DNA of 64,000 nt, from contig NZ_CP110921.1 of assembly GCF_026247885.1 (NCBI RefSeq), positions 434,001-498,000 of the forward strand, given 5' to 3'. Under the pieces are notes generated by a model. It saw nothing but the letters and a program-made list of their open reading frames with translations. It was not told where the DNA came from and did no database searches. The translations under genes were made by a program, and so were the position numbers. The stretch is from Methylococcus mesophilus (GTDB taxonomy: Bacteria > Pseudomonadota > Gammaproteobacteria > Methylococcales > Methylococcaceae). This document shows positions 7,441 to 15,273 of the stretch, piece by piece (positions within the stretch are counted from its first letter, which is position 1; every line of letters begins with the position of its first letter).

Positions 7441-10400
7441 CTATTGGCAACTCATGGCGTCGTTGTCCCAATGGGTCGGCAGGCCGCACACGACGATGTT
7501 GACGCCCTGCATCGTCTGCCGTCCCTGACCGTCCGTGGCGACGACGGTGTAGCTAAAGCCATCGCCGTTGCTCAGGTCGGTGGGCGCCTGGTAGGTGATG
7601 ACGCCGTTGGCATCGATGGTCATGCTGTCCGGGGCATCCATCAGGCTCAAGGTGAACGGCCCTCCGTTCGTGTTCCTGGCGACCACCTGGTACGTGAAGA
7701 CCGCGCCGGCGTCGACGCCCAATACAGGCGGGGGATCGATCACCACCGGTCCCTGGCAATTGCCGTTATCCCAACGCATCCCGGCCTCGCAGACATTGAG
7801 CTGGAAGAACTGGCTGGCCGTGGCCGGCGGGACGGCGTTATCGGTGGCGGTGATGGTGATGTCGACGACGGGGTTGTCTGGGTTGTAGACGGCGACCCAG
7901 TCGATCTGCCCGGTCTGCGGATTTATCGTCATGCCCTCCGGAGCGCTGCTCAAGCCATAGGAGATCGGCAGGCCCATGAGGTGAGTGGCGGCCGCCTGGT
8001 AGGTGAAGTGATCGCCCCCTACCGCGCCCATGTTCTGCGGCTGTGGAGGGAACTGGATGGGGCTTTGGCATATGCCGTTATAGTCGATATCCGGTGACAC
8101 GCAGATGCTGATCCACTCGGCCTGTTCGGCCATGCCGCCCTGGCCGTCCTCGGCCCTGACCGTGTAGGTGACCGTGGTGCTGTTGCCGGAGCTGCTCTGG
8201 GCTCGCCAGTCGATCCGGGCGCTGTGGTCGTCGATGCGGCTGAGGGTCATGCCGTCCGGGGCGCCGCTCAGGCTGAAGGTCAGGGGCAGGTTGTTCCAGT
8301 CCGTGGCTATCACCCGGTAGTGATAGGCCTCGCCGCTGGCGACGGCGTTGACGAAGGGTTTCGACGTGATGGCCACCGCACCCACGCACCCTCCATACCA
8401 ATGCAAGGGCGGAGCGCAGACGGTCACGGTGTTCCGCTGCTGGGCGGCGCCTCGCTGGCCGGTGGCGATGACGGTGAAGCTGGCCGGGCCGGTCTGGCCG
8501 GCTTGCGGAGTCCATTCGACCACGCCGGAAGCGTCGATGGTCATGCCGTCCGGCTGGCCCTGGAGGCTGTAGCTCAGAGGCTGGCCGCTGCGTTGCTGTG
8601 CCTTGACCGCGTAGCGGAAGGTGTCTCCGGGATTGAGACCCGTACTGCTGATGAACGAAGTGACGGTCACCCCGGTGCAGCTCGCGCCGCCCATGTCGTA
8701 GATCAGGTCTTGCGGGCAACTGGCGATGACGCGCAGCAATTGCGTCGTTTGCCCGCCCTGGTCGTCGCTGACTGTGACGTAATAGTCCAGCACGTGCGGG
8801 TCGACCACGTTGTGCACTCCCGTCACGTAGTTGCGGTCGTGTACGTGGGGTCCATGGATCTGGGCGGCGGGAATCCGCACGACCCCGTTGCCGTCGATGG
8901 TGGCGCCTTCGACTTGGCTCATGCTATAGGTCAGCGGATGGCCTTCGGGATCGGTAGCCGTGACCGTGTGCTGGTAGTCGTCGCCGAATACCGCCTGGGT
9001 ATCGCTGGACGAGGTGATGACCGGCTTCTGGTTGGGAGCGACCGCGACCTTCTCGGAGGGATGGCCGCAATCGCCGCCCGCCGGGGAGCCGGTGCAGCTT
9101 TTCTCGATGCTGTGGCACAAGTCGCAGCCGATCGGCGTGCCCGCGGCCACCTTGATCTTCCTGCCCTTGGCGGTGACGAACTCGCGGTCCACCGGCGTCT
9201 TCGACAGACGGGCGCCCTTGTGGTCGTTGCCGTGGCAGGCGGCGCACTGGTCCTCGCCGGTGTGGCCGGGTTTCTTGGCGTAGTCGTTGTGCCAACCGCC
9301 TTTGATCCTGCCGCTGCTGGAATTGGGGGTGTTGTCTTCCGCTGCGCCTTTCCACCAGCTGGGATCGTAGACGGGATGCATGTTGTGCGGTCCGCCCAGA
9401 ACGCCGGCCAGGGCGTCCACCACCTTCGCCCCTTCGTCCAGATCTTCCGATTTGGCGAACGAGTCCGCGGTGTGGCAGACCTGACACTCCGCGATGGGGC
9501 CGGTGTGACCCTGCAACTGGAGCGAGGTCACGTTGTCGTTGGAATTGGGATCGCGCATTGGCCAAATCCCATGGGCCGCGCCATGACAGGCGGCGCAGGG
9601 CACCTGACCGTGGACATCCTTGCTGGCCCGGTACAGCCTGGCCCTGGTGATGACTGGCCGCGGCGGGCCGCCATTCGGGTCGGGAAAGGTATCGCCGAAA
9701 CGCATGGAGGTTACCGGCACGGCGAAACGGATTTCGTCCGGATTGGCAGGATCGGGCTGGCGCGGCGACGCCGAGCGGTCGGTTTCGTCGAAGGCCGTCT
9801 TCATCACCCCGGCGCTGTAGAAACCGTCCGCGCCGCTCTTGCCGCGGTTGGCGTTGCCGGTGTGGCAGGCGCCGCAGTCGGGCGCGTCGACCCAGGGCCG
9901 GTGGCGGGACGTGCCGTCCGGATTGGGGTGAGCCAACGTGGGTCCCCCGGTAACGGCGGTCACGTCGCCGTGGCACTGATAGCAGGTGACGCCGGCGGTG
10001 TACATGCGGTCGCGGTAGCTCTGCTCGCGCAGGCCGCCGTGGCACAGCAGGCAATTCTGCTCCATCGGCAGCACCTGGCCGCTGGCGTCCTTCACGGGGA
10101 ACAAGGTATTCGGCAACGAGCCGGTTTTCGGGTCCCAGTAGCTCCAGTCCTGTCCCAGCGGGACGCCGTATCCGCGGTCCTGGACGCCCAGTTGGCTGGT
10201 GCGGGCAATGTCGGTCTTGTGTTCGTCGTTATAGAAAAAGCCGGCGTGAATGCCGTGCACGGTGGACGCCAACATCCCGCCATGATGCGCGCCGGGCAGC
10301 GGAAGGCCGAAGGGCATGGTTTGCATGACCGAGGAGTGGCAGGCGCTGTTGGCGTTGGCGCAGCCGATGGGGCCGTCCCAATGAATCTGCTTGTTTTTCA

Positions 10401-12183
10401 GCACGAAGACGCCGTCATTCCCCATCTCCATCTGGTCGATGTAAGGACCGACGTTGCTGTGCAGGGCGGCCGTGTTGCCGATGGCGGAGTATTCCAGGTC
10501 GAACAGGCTGTCGCTGGCTGGTTCGTGAAAAACCAGGGGGTCTCCTCGGCCTTGTTTGGCATAGGCCGGGTTGGAGCCGATGCCGCCGGTGAGGTGGCAG
10601 GTGCGGCAGCGCATGTCGCGGGCGGAGGAGATGGCCAGATCGGTCGCGGTCACGGTGCCGTTGCGGTTGCGGGCCTCGATGCGGAACAAGGGGTTGGGGT
10701 TGACCCGGCCGGCGTCGTCGATATCGGTGACCGGCAGCAATCGGGCGGCGAAGGCATTGTTCTGGCTGTCGAATCCGCTGAATTCCTGGGGGACGTTGGC
10801 CTGGTAGGGTTGATCGATGCCCGGCATGTAGCGGCCATGGTCGGTGTTGACGGTGGTGCCGTTGTGGAAGCCCTCGTCCGGCCGGGTGGTGAGCTTCCCG
10901 TCGAGGAAGCCGGCGTAGCTGAAGCTGATATAGTCGGGAGCGAGCAGGTCGGCCTGGTCGGAGGGCCGGACATAGCTGTCGAACCAGTCGCTCTTCTGCA
11001 CCGTGGCCTGTAGCAAGGGGGCGCCCACCGGCCAGTTCTGGCTGGTGGTATTGATGGAGTCGGGACCTACCGGATCGACCGGATTGGAGGCCGACGAGTA
11101 GAACAGGGCCGCGGTGTTGGCGTCGACAATGACGGGCTTTCGCGCCTTCTGGTAGACGAGGGCGTTGATGTTGGTGACCGGCGGCCCGAGCGGGTTAGTG
11201 ATGTTGGGCATGGTCTTGGCGTCGCTGGCGGTCTGCATGGTCCAATCCTGGTAGGGCAACACCACCCAGTCGTCGGCCTTGCCCTGCATCTGGCTGCCGC
11301 TCGCCGGCGCCGACTGCCGGGAGGCTTGCGCCATGCTCTGGATCGCGGGCAGGGCGGCGCCGAAGCCCGGATCGGTATCCGGCGGATTGCCGACTACGAC
11401 TTCCACCGAGTCCTCGCAGAAGCGTTGCTGCTTGTCCCAGGCCATGAACCGCACCCGGTAGCGGCCGTTGTCGCGGATGAACTGAACTTTGGCGTCGGTG
11501 CCGGTGGGGCGCAGATAGAGGGTGGGCGTGGTACCCGGCACCGTCTGGCCCATCGAGCCGCCGCCGAAATCCCATTCCATCTTCAGCGGCCCGGCTTCGG
11601 GGTCGTTCAGAGCGGCCTGTCCCCGGAAGCTCACGTCGGTGTTGACTGCGGCATGAACGCTGCCAACGGGTGAGATGATCTGGCACGACGGCGTCTTGGC
11701 GCAGGTCTTGGGCCGGCCTTTGACCGTCACCGATGCCGTGGCCTCGCCGGTCTTGGCCTCTACGGTACAGAGCGACCCGGGACGGTCCAGATCGGTCCGG
11801 GTCAGCTTGAAACGGTGTTTCGCATCCACCGCCGCCTGTCCCAGCAAGCGTCCGCTGCCGTCGTAGAGATCGACGGCAGTGGCATTGCCCTGCTTGAGCT
11901 TGCCCTTGACGCTCAAGGCATGGCCGTTCCATTTGGCTGTGAGAACCATGGCAGGATGGGCTGCGGTCTTTGCCACGGCATCTGCGGCAAATGCCGCGGG
12001 CGCCAGCAGCGCACCGATGAACAGAAACCAAAGCACCCGGTAGGTCGGGTAGGTCTCGTCGCACCCAACAAATGCGTTTGCGAGGGGATGACTCTGAGCA
12101 TCCAGAGCCGTACGCAAACTGAGGGCTGTGCTCCGATTGCAGCCGCGATGATTCATGGTCCTTATCCTTGCTGTTGTGGCCAT
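7441..12183 (-). CDS. Large secreted multiheme c-type cytochrome with Ig-like (He_PIG-type) repeats
   Basis: A 1580-residue exported protein. A hydrophobic signal segment ends AFAADA at about residue 66. Residues 70-320 are beta-rich without haem motifs. Eight CXXCH haem sites follow (CH ends at about 530, 715, 738, 774, 867, 904, 984 and 1024), plus a C-X6-CH at 608-616 that might be a ninth site. From about 1050 to the end are five Ig-like repeats of the DxMTID/W type, joined by short cysteine-paired linkers. It probably acts in electron transfer or redox chemistry at the cell surface; the substrate is unknown. The ATG at 12183 puts 49 residues before the signal segment. A GTG at 12036 would put the start right at the hydrophobic segment. 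Confidence 0.85.
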   Translation of the reverse strand: MATTARIRTMNHRGCNRSTALSLRTALDAQSHPLANAFVGCDETYPTYRVLWFLFIGALLAPAAFAADAVAKTAAHPAMVLTAKWNGHALSVKGKLKQGNATAVDLYDGSGRLLGQAAVDAKHRFKLTRTDLDRPGSLCTVEAKTGEATASVTVKGRPKTCAKTPSCQIISPVGSVHAAVNTDVSFRGQAALNDPEAGPLKMEWDFGGGSMGQTVPGTTPTLYLRPTGTDAKVQFIRDNGRYRVRFMAWDKQQRFCEDSVEVVVGNPPDTDPGFGAALPAIQSMAQASRQSAPASGSQMQGKADDWVVLPYQDWTMQTASDAKTMPNITNPLGPPVTNINALVYQKARKPVIVDANTAALFYSSASNPVDPVGPDSINTTSQNWPVGAPLLQATVQKSDWFDSYVRPSDQADLLAPDYISFSYAGFLDGKLTTRPDEGFHNGTTVNTDHGRYMPGIDQPYQANVPQEFSGFDSQNNAFAARLLPVTDIDDAGRVNPNPLFRIEARNRNGTVTATDLAISSARDMRCRTCHLTGGIGSNPAYAKQGRGDPLVFHEPASDSLFDLEYSAIGNTAALHSNVGPYIDQMEMGNDGVFVLKNKQIHWDGPIGCANANSACHSSVMQTMPFGLPLPGAHHGGMLASTVHGIHAGFFYNDEHKTDIARTSQLGVQDRGYGVPLGQDWSYWDPKTGSLPNTLFPVKDASGQVLPMEQNCLLCHGGLREQSYRDRMYTAGVTCYQCHGDVTAVTGGPTLAHPNPDGTSRHRPWVDAPDCGACHTGNANRGKSGADGFYSAGVMKTAFDETDRSASPRQPDPANPDEIRFAVPVTSMRFGDTFPDPNGGPPRPVITRARLYRASKDVHGQVPCAACHGAAHGIWPMRDPNSNDNVTSLQLQGHTGPIAECQVCHTADSFAKSEDLDEGAKVVDALAGVLGGPHNMHPVYDPSWWKGAAEDNTPNSSSGRIKGGWHNDYAKKPGHTGEDQCAACHGNDHKGARLSKTPVDREFVTAKGRKIKVAAGTPIGCDLCHSIEKSCTGSPAGGDCGHPSEKVAVAPNQKPVITSSSDTQAVFGDDYQHTVTATDPEGHPLTYSMSQVEGATIDGNGVVRIPAAQIHGPHVHDRNYVTGVHNVVDPHVLDYYVTVSDDQGGQTTQLLRVIASCPQDLIYDMGGASCTGVTVTSFISSTGLNPGDTFRYAVKAQQRSGQPLSYSLQGQPDGMTIDASGVVEWTPQAGQTGPASFTVIATGQRGAAQQRNTVTVCAPPLHWYGGCVGAVAITSKPFVNAVASGEAYHYRVIATDWNNLPLTFSLSGAPDGMTLSRIDDHSARIDWRAQSSSGNSTTVTYTVRAEDGQGGMAEQAEWISICVSPDIDYNGICQSPIQFPPQPQNMGAVGGDHFTYQAAATHLMGLPISYGLSSAPEGMTINPQTGQIDWVAVYNPDNPVVDITITATDNAVPPATASQFFQLNVCEAGMRWDNGNCQGPVVIDPPPVLGVDAGAVFTYQVVARNTNGGPFTLSLMDAPDSMTIDANGVITYQAPTDLSNGDGFSYTVVATDGQGRQTMQGVNIVVCGLPTHWDNDAMSCQ

Positions 12184-12256
12184 CTTGAGGTTTCAAGCAC
12201 TGCGCAGCTTGAATGCATGTTCTCGCCCCCAACGAATTCGCTTACGAGGGGATGAC
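12064..12256. repeat. Imperfect 29-bp direct repeat at the cytochrome 5' end
   Basis: Positions 12064-12092 and 12228-12256 match at 25 of 29 bases and share an identical 12-base tail cgaggggatgac. One copy is inside the cytochrome frame as drawn (codons about 31-40), the other upstream of it. They could be paired regulatory sites, which would argue for the downstream start at 12036, or parts of a dispersed element. Confidence 0.5.
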
Positions 12257-12489
12257 GTTATAAGGCAAAAGTTGTACCCAAATTGCGGAGGATCCTTGGG
12301 CTTCAGCGGCGACGGTTCAAGGGCCTTGTCTTGTCGTCGTGATCAGCTGAAATTCGACGGGGCCAAAAGTCTCCCCGACGGATGACCCGTCACAGGTAGA
12401 TAGCTAGGAGTGAGGCTGCCCAACAGTGAGAGCCCAAGAGTGATGGCTGACAGTAGACAAAATCTCGGCTAAAATGCGCGCCTTCCAGC
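12184..12489. other. Intergenic region between cytochrome gene and tRNA-Ser
   Basis: No gene is seen. It contains the upstream copy of the 29-bp repeat (12228-12256) and, at its right end, the tRNA-Ser promoter. Confidence 0.5.
12447..12475 (+). promoter_or_regulatory. Sigma-70 promoter of tRNA-Ser
   Basis: CTGACA at 12447-12452, a 17-base spacer and TAAAAT at 12470-12475 place the start point a few bases before the tRNA at 12490. The GC-rich bases after the -10 fit stable-RNA promoters. Confidence 0.6.
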
Positions 12490-12580
12490 GGAGAGATGTC
12501 CGAGTGGTTTAAGGAGCACGCCTGGAAAGTGTGTATACGGTAATACCGTATCGAGGGTTCGAATCCCTCTCTCTCCGCCA
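12490..12580 (+). tRNA. tRNA-Ser (anticodon GGA)
   Basis: A class II tRNA with a long variable arm. The acceptor stem pairs GGAGAGA with TCTCTCC, the discriminator base is G, and CCA is encoded. The anticodon GGA is at 12524-12526 and the T-loop reads GGTTCGAATCC. Its 3' end is the attachment site of the integrative element that follows. Confidence 0.97.
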
Positions 12581-12641
12581 TCCGACTGTTCCAGGCAGTC
12601 CCAGAATGTCCCCAAGCCCGCAGAATTGCGGGCTTTTTCGT
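12578..12641 (+). repeat. attL: left end of the integrative element
   Basis: A 64-base segment from the tRNA CCA onward that recurs at 26261-26324 with 61 of 64 bases identical. The first 44 bases match exactly. All three mismatches lie in a five-base loop between the terminator arms. The integrase gene starts 140 bases inside. Confidence 0.9.
12616..12638 (+). terminator. Rho-independent terminator of tRNA-Ser
   Basis: AAGCCCGC, a short loop and GCGGGCTTTTT form an eight-base stem with a T-run. The same hairpin is in the attR copy, where only the loop differs. Confidence 0.85.
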
Positions 12642-12780
12642 ATAAACTACGTCCCAGACTGTCCCACATGATCCCCCGCAAGCCCGTGCTTTTTGGGGGC
12701 ACATCTGGGGGCATGACCCAACCCGGCCGAGGCTGATGCCCCCAAATGGCCGGAAGCCGCGCCACGTCTGAGGTGTAGCC

Positions 12781-13989
12781 ATGTTGACCGATACCGCGAT
12801 CAAACGCATCAAGCCCAAGGAGAAGCCCTTCAAGCTCTCCGACGAGAAAGGCCTTTACCTCGAAATCATGCCGACCGGCGCCAAGTATTGGCGGATGAAG
12901 TACCGGTTCGGTGGCAAAGAGAAACGCCTGGCATTCGGGGTATATCCGGCCGTGAGCTTGCGGGATGCCCGTGACCGGCGCGATGAAGCCCGCAAGCTGC
13001 TGGTGGCCGGGGTCGATCCCGGCGAGAACAAGAAGGCGGCAAAGATCGCGAAGGCGGGCGGCGATTCGTTCGAGGCCATCGCCCGCGAATTCATGGCGAA
13101 CAAGTCCCCAAGCTGGTCGGCGAGTCATCACCGCCACGTCAAGGAATGCTTCGAGCGCGATGTCTTCCCTTGGATAGGCAGCACACCCATCAAGGAATTG
13201 GGTCCGGTCGAGGTGCTGACCATGCTGCGGCGCATTACGGCCCGCGGTGCGTTGGAGACGGCGGCGCGCACCCGTCAGTTCGTCGGCCAGGCCTTCCGTT
13301 ACGCGGTGGCCACGGGGCGCGCCGACCGCGACCCGACTGGCGACCTGAGAGGCGCGCTGCCCTCCCCCACCAAAGGCCACTTCTCCGCGCTGACCGATCC
13401 GCGCGAAGTCGGCGAGATGCTGCGGGCGCTGGCGCGCTATTCCGGCACCCATGTGGTACGGATTGCTCTGCAACTGGCCCCGCTGGTGATGGTGCGGCCG
13501 GCGAATCTGGCGCAGATGGAATGGTCCGAACTCGATCTCGATGCCGGGGAATGGCGGATTCCGGCCGAGAAGATGAAGGCCAGGGCGGCGCACTTCGTGC
13601 CCTTGAGCAAACAAGCGGTGGCGCTTTTGCGGGAGATATACCCCTTGAGCGGCGACGGGCGGTATGTGTTCCCCAGCGCGACGAATGCCGAGGCCTCCAT
13701 GAGCCGCGAAACACTGGGCGCTTCCATGCGGCGGCTGGGACTGACCGACAGGCAGACAGCCCACGGGCTGCGCACCACGGCGAGCACCATTCTGCATGAG
13801 CAGGGATTCAATTCCGACGTGATCGAGCGGCAGTTGGCCCACGCGGAGCGCAACAAGGTGAAGGCCGCCTATTGCCGGGCGGAATTTCTTCCCGAGCGGC
13901 GAAAAATGATGCAGGTATGGGCGGACTATCTAGATCGGCTGAAGCACGGCGCGGAGGTGATTCCGCTGGCGCCAAAGCGTAAGGCTTGA
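12781..13989 (+). CDS. Tyrosine integrase, P4 type (DUF4102 arm-binding domain)
   Basis: A 402-residue site-specific recombinase. The N-terminal DUF4102 domain (about 1-85, LTDTAIKRIKPKEKPFKLSDEKGLYLEI) binds arm sites, a SAM-like core-binding domain covers about 95-180, and the catalytic domain runs from about 200. Catalytic residues are visible: Arg in MVRPANL, Lys in AEKMKARA, HGLR, His in LAHAERN and Tyr in KAAYCRAEF. It presumably integrates the 13.7-kb element at the adjacent tRNA-Ser gene, the usual target class of this family. Confidence 0.96.
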   Translation: MLTDTAIKRIKPKEKPFKLSDEKGLYLEIMPTGAKYWRMKYRFGGKEKRLAFGVYPAVSLRDARDRRDEARKLLVAGVDPGENKKAAKIAKAGGDSFEAIAREFMANKSPSWSASHHRHVKECFERDVFPWIGSTPIKELGPVEVLTMLRRITARGALETAARTRQFVGQAFRYAVATGRADRDPTGDLRGALPSPTKGHFSALTDPREVGEMLRALARYSGTHVVRIALQLAPLVMVRPANLAQMEWSELDLDAGEWRIPAEKMKARAAHFVPLSKQAVALLREIYPLSGDGRYVFPSATNAEASMSRETLGASMRRLGLTDRQTAHGLRTTASTILHEQGFNSDVIERQLAHAERNKVKAAYCRAEFLPERRKMMQVWADYLDRLKHGAEVIPLAPKRKA

Positions 13990-14161
13990 TATGAGCGGCG
14001 AACTTCTCCTTATCGGTCCGATGATGGAGCGTTGATGCCGTAGCGCCCCTATCTCCGAGTTTTGCCAAGCCTAGCCTTTGGCCGGGCGAAAAGGCGGTTC
14101 CCTCGCCGCTGAAGGCTTGGCGCCTATCTTTCTTGAGGGGTTGAACACGCGAGGGTGTGTT

Positions 14162-14716
14162 ATGACCGATCTTCCTTTTACTCCCGAGGAACTGGCGGCG
14201 CGTTTCGTAAACTCGGAGGAAGAAGCGGAAGAATTCGTGGCGAATGCTACTTTATCCGCTTCAGACCTGAGGAGGTACCTGGCTGACGTCATCGTTGGAA
14301 AAAACCCAGCCGCCGCCCGCGCGCTGATTGGCTATTTTTACTGGCGCATTGAAAATTATGAGGACTACGACAGAGACGTTTTGCACGAGTACTTAAGGCA
14401 TGCCTTCGGCCGAATCCTGGGAAAGGGAGAGTCGAAACCAAAATCGGCAGATGTCGCTTTTGGTTTGAAACGTGGACGCGGCGAATATCCTCGGCCCGAT
14501 CACTTGGCACGTGATGTAGCCATGGCCGCGCACGTACATGTTTTGCAAACCTACAAGAACTTCACGTGGCTTGATGCGGTCACTGAGACGGCTGGCTTGT
14601 TTTTCGATGAAGGCGGTGAAAAGGCCGTTGAAGCCGCCTGTAGAGATTTCAAAGACTTCGTTGGGCATTTTACATACGAAGACCTGAAAGACTTGGCCCC
14701 TACGCTCCGGCCATAA
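14162..14716 (+). CDS. Hypothetical protein
   Basis: A 184-residue soluble protein, acidic at the N-terminus (MTDLPFTPEELAARF), with no motif I recognise. I placed the start at the ATG at 14162, which follows GAGGG, rather than the upstream extension to 14078. Its bases are less GC-rich than the flanks, consistent with a transferred gene. It lies between the integrase and the AlpA-like regulator. Confidence 0.7.
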   Translation: MTDLPFTPEELAARFVNSEEEAEEFVANATLSASDLRRYLADVIVGKNPAAARALIGYFYWRIENYEDYDRDVLHEYLRHAFGRILGKGESKPKSADVAFGLKRGRGEYPRPDHLARDVAMAAHVHVLQTYKNFTWLDAVTETAGLFFDEGGEKAVEAACRDFKDFVGHFTYEDLKDLAPTLRP

Positions 14717-14815
14717 ATCGCGTTATGACCGATTAGAGCGCTACACCCAAATCCGGACAATCCCGCACAGCCCCGCGCAATTCCGCGCAGGCCTTAGATG
14801 ACGGGAGATAGCTAT

Positions 14816-15076
14816 ATGGTGACGCCTTCGGCGGTAGCGCTTCTGCGCCGACCGCGTGTCTCGGATTTGACGGGTAAATCTCGTACGAAAATTTACAACG
14901 ACATCGCCGCGGGCCTTTTCATTCGGGGCGTAGCGCTCGGCGGCGGCCGTGTTGCCTGGCCCCTGCACGAGGTCGAGGCGATTAACCGGGCCCGTATTGC
15001 TGGCGCGACGGACGACGATATCCGGGAACTGGTCGCCCAGCTCCACGCCGCGCGAACCGGAGAAGGTGCGATATGA
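14816..15076 (+). CDS. AlpA/MerR-like small DNA-binding protein
   Basis: An 86-residue protein with a winged-helix signature: LTGKSRTKIYNDIAAGLF, then a lysine-poor wing and VAWPLHEVEAINRARIAG. AlpA-like proteins act as activators or excisionases of integrase modules in prophages and satellites. The start at 14816 has GGGAG eight bases upstream; an ATG at 14798 would add six residues. It overlaps the next gene by ATGA. Confidence 0.85.
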   Translation: MVTPSAVALLRRPRVSDLTGKSRTKIYNDIAAGLFIRGVALGGGRVAWPLHEVEAINRARIAGATDDDIRELVAQLHAARTGEGAI

Positions 15077-15273
15077 ACGGCACCACGCCCAGTTTGCACG
15101 AGCTTTGGCGGGACGGATGGTTGGTGGATGCCGAATCCGGCGCGCTGCTGCGGCTCAGCAAGTTCGAAGAAATCATCCCGCGCCGCGACGGATGTGGCGA
15201 TGCATTTACCAAAGGTCGATCCCGGCGGGTGGTTCGCTGGCCCTGGGCCGTGGCCAAGGAGGGCGAATTATGA
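15073..15273 (+). CDS. Small hypothetical protein
   Basis: A 66-residue protein joined to its neighbours by ATGA overlaps at both ends (with the AlpA-like gene at 15073 and the primase-like gene at 15270). Coding is supported by this translational coupling. The sequence is basic in its second half, and I recognise no family. Confidence 0.7.
   Translation: MNGTTPSLHELWRDGWLVDAESGALLRLSKFEEIIPRRDGCGDAFTKGRSRRVVRWPWAVAKEGEL

Noticed and set aside
8224..11013. Long open frame (929 codons) antisense to the multiheme cytochrome
   Set aside because: It mirrors the codon structure of the cytochrome on the other strand, is Gly/Val/Asp/Arg-rich without domains, and shows no ribosome-binding site.
12469..13842. 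Open frame (457 codons) antisense to the integrase and running through tRNA-Ser
   Set aside because: The integrase on the plus strand has all catalytic residues; the antisense frame crosses the tRNA and has no protein character.
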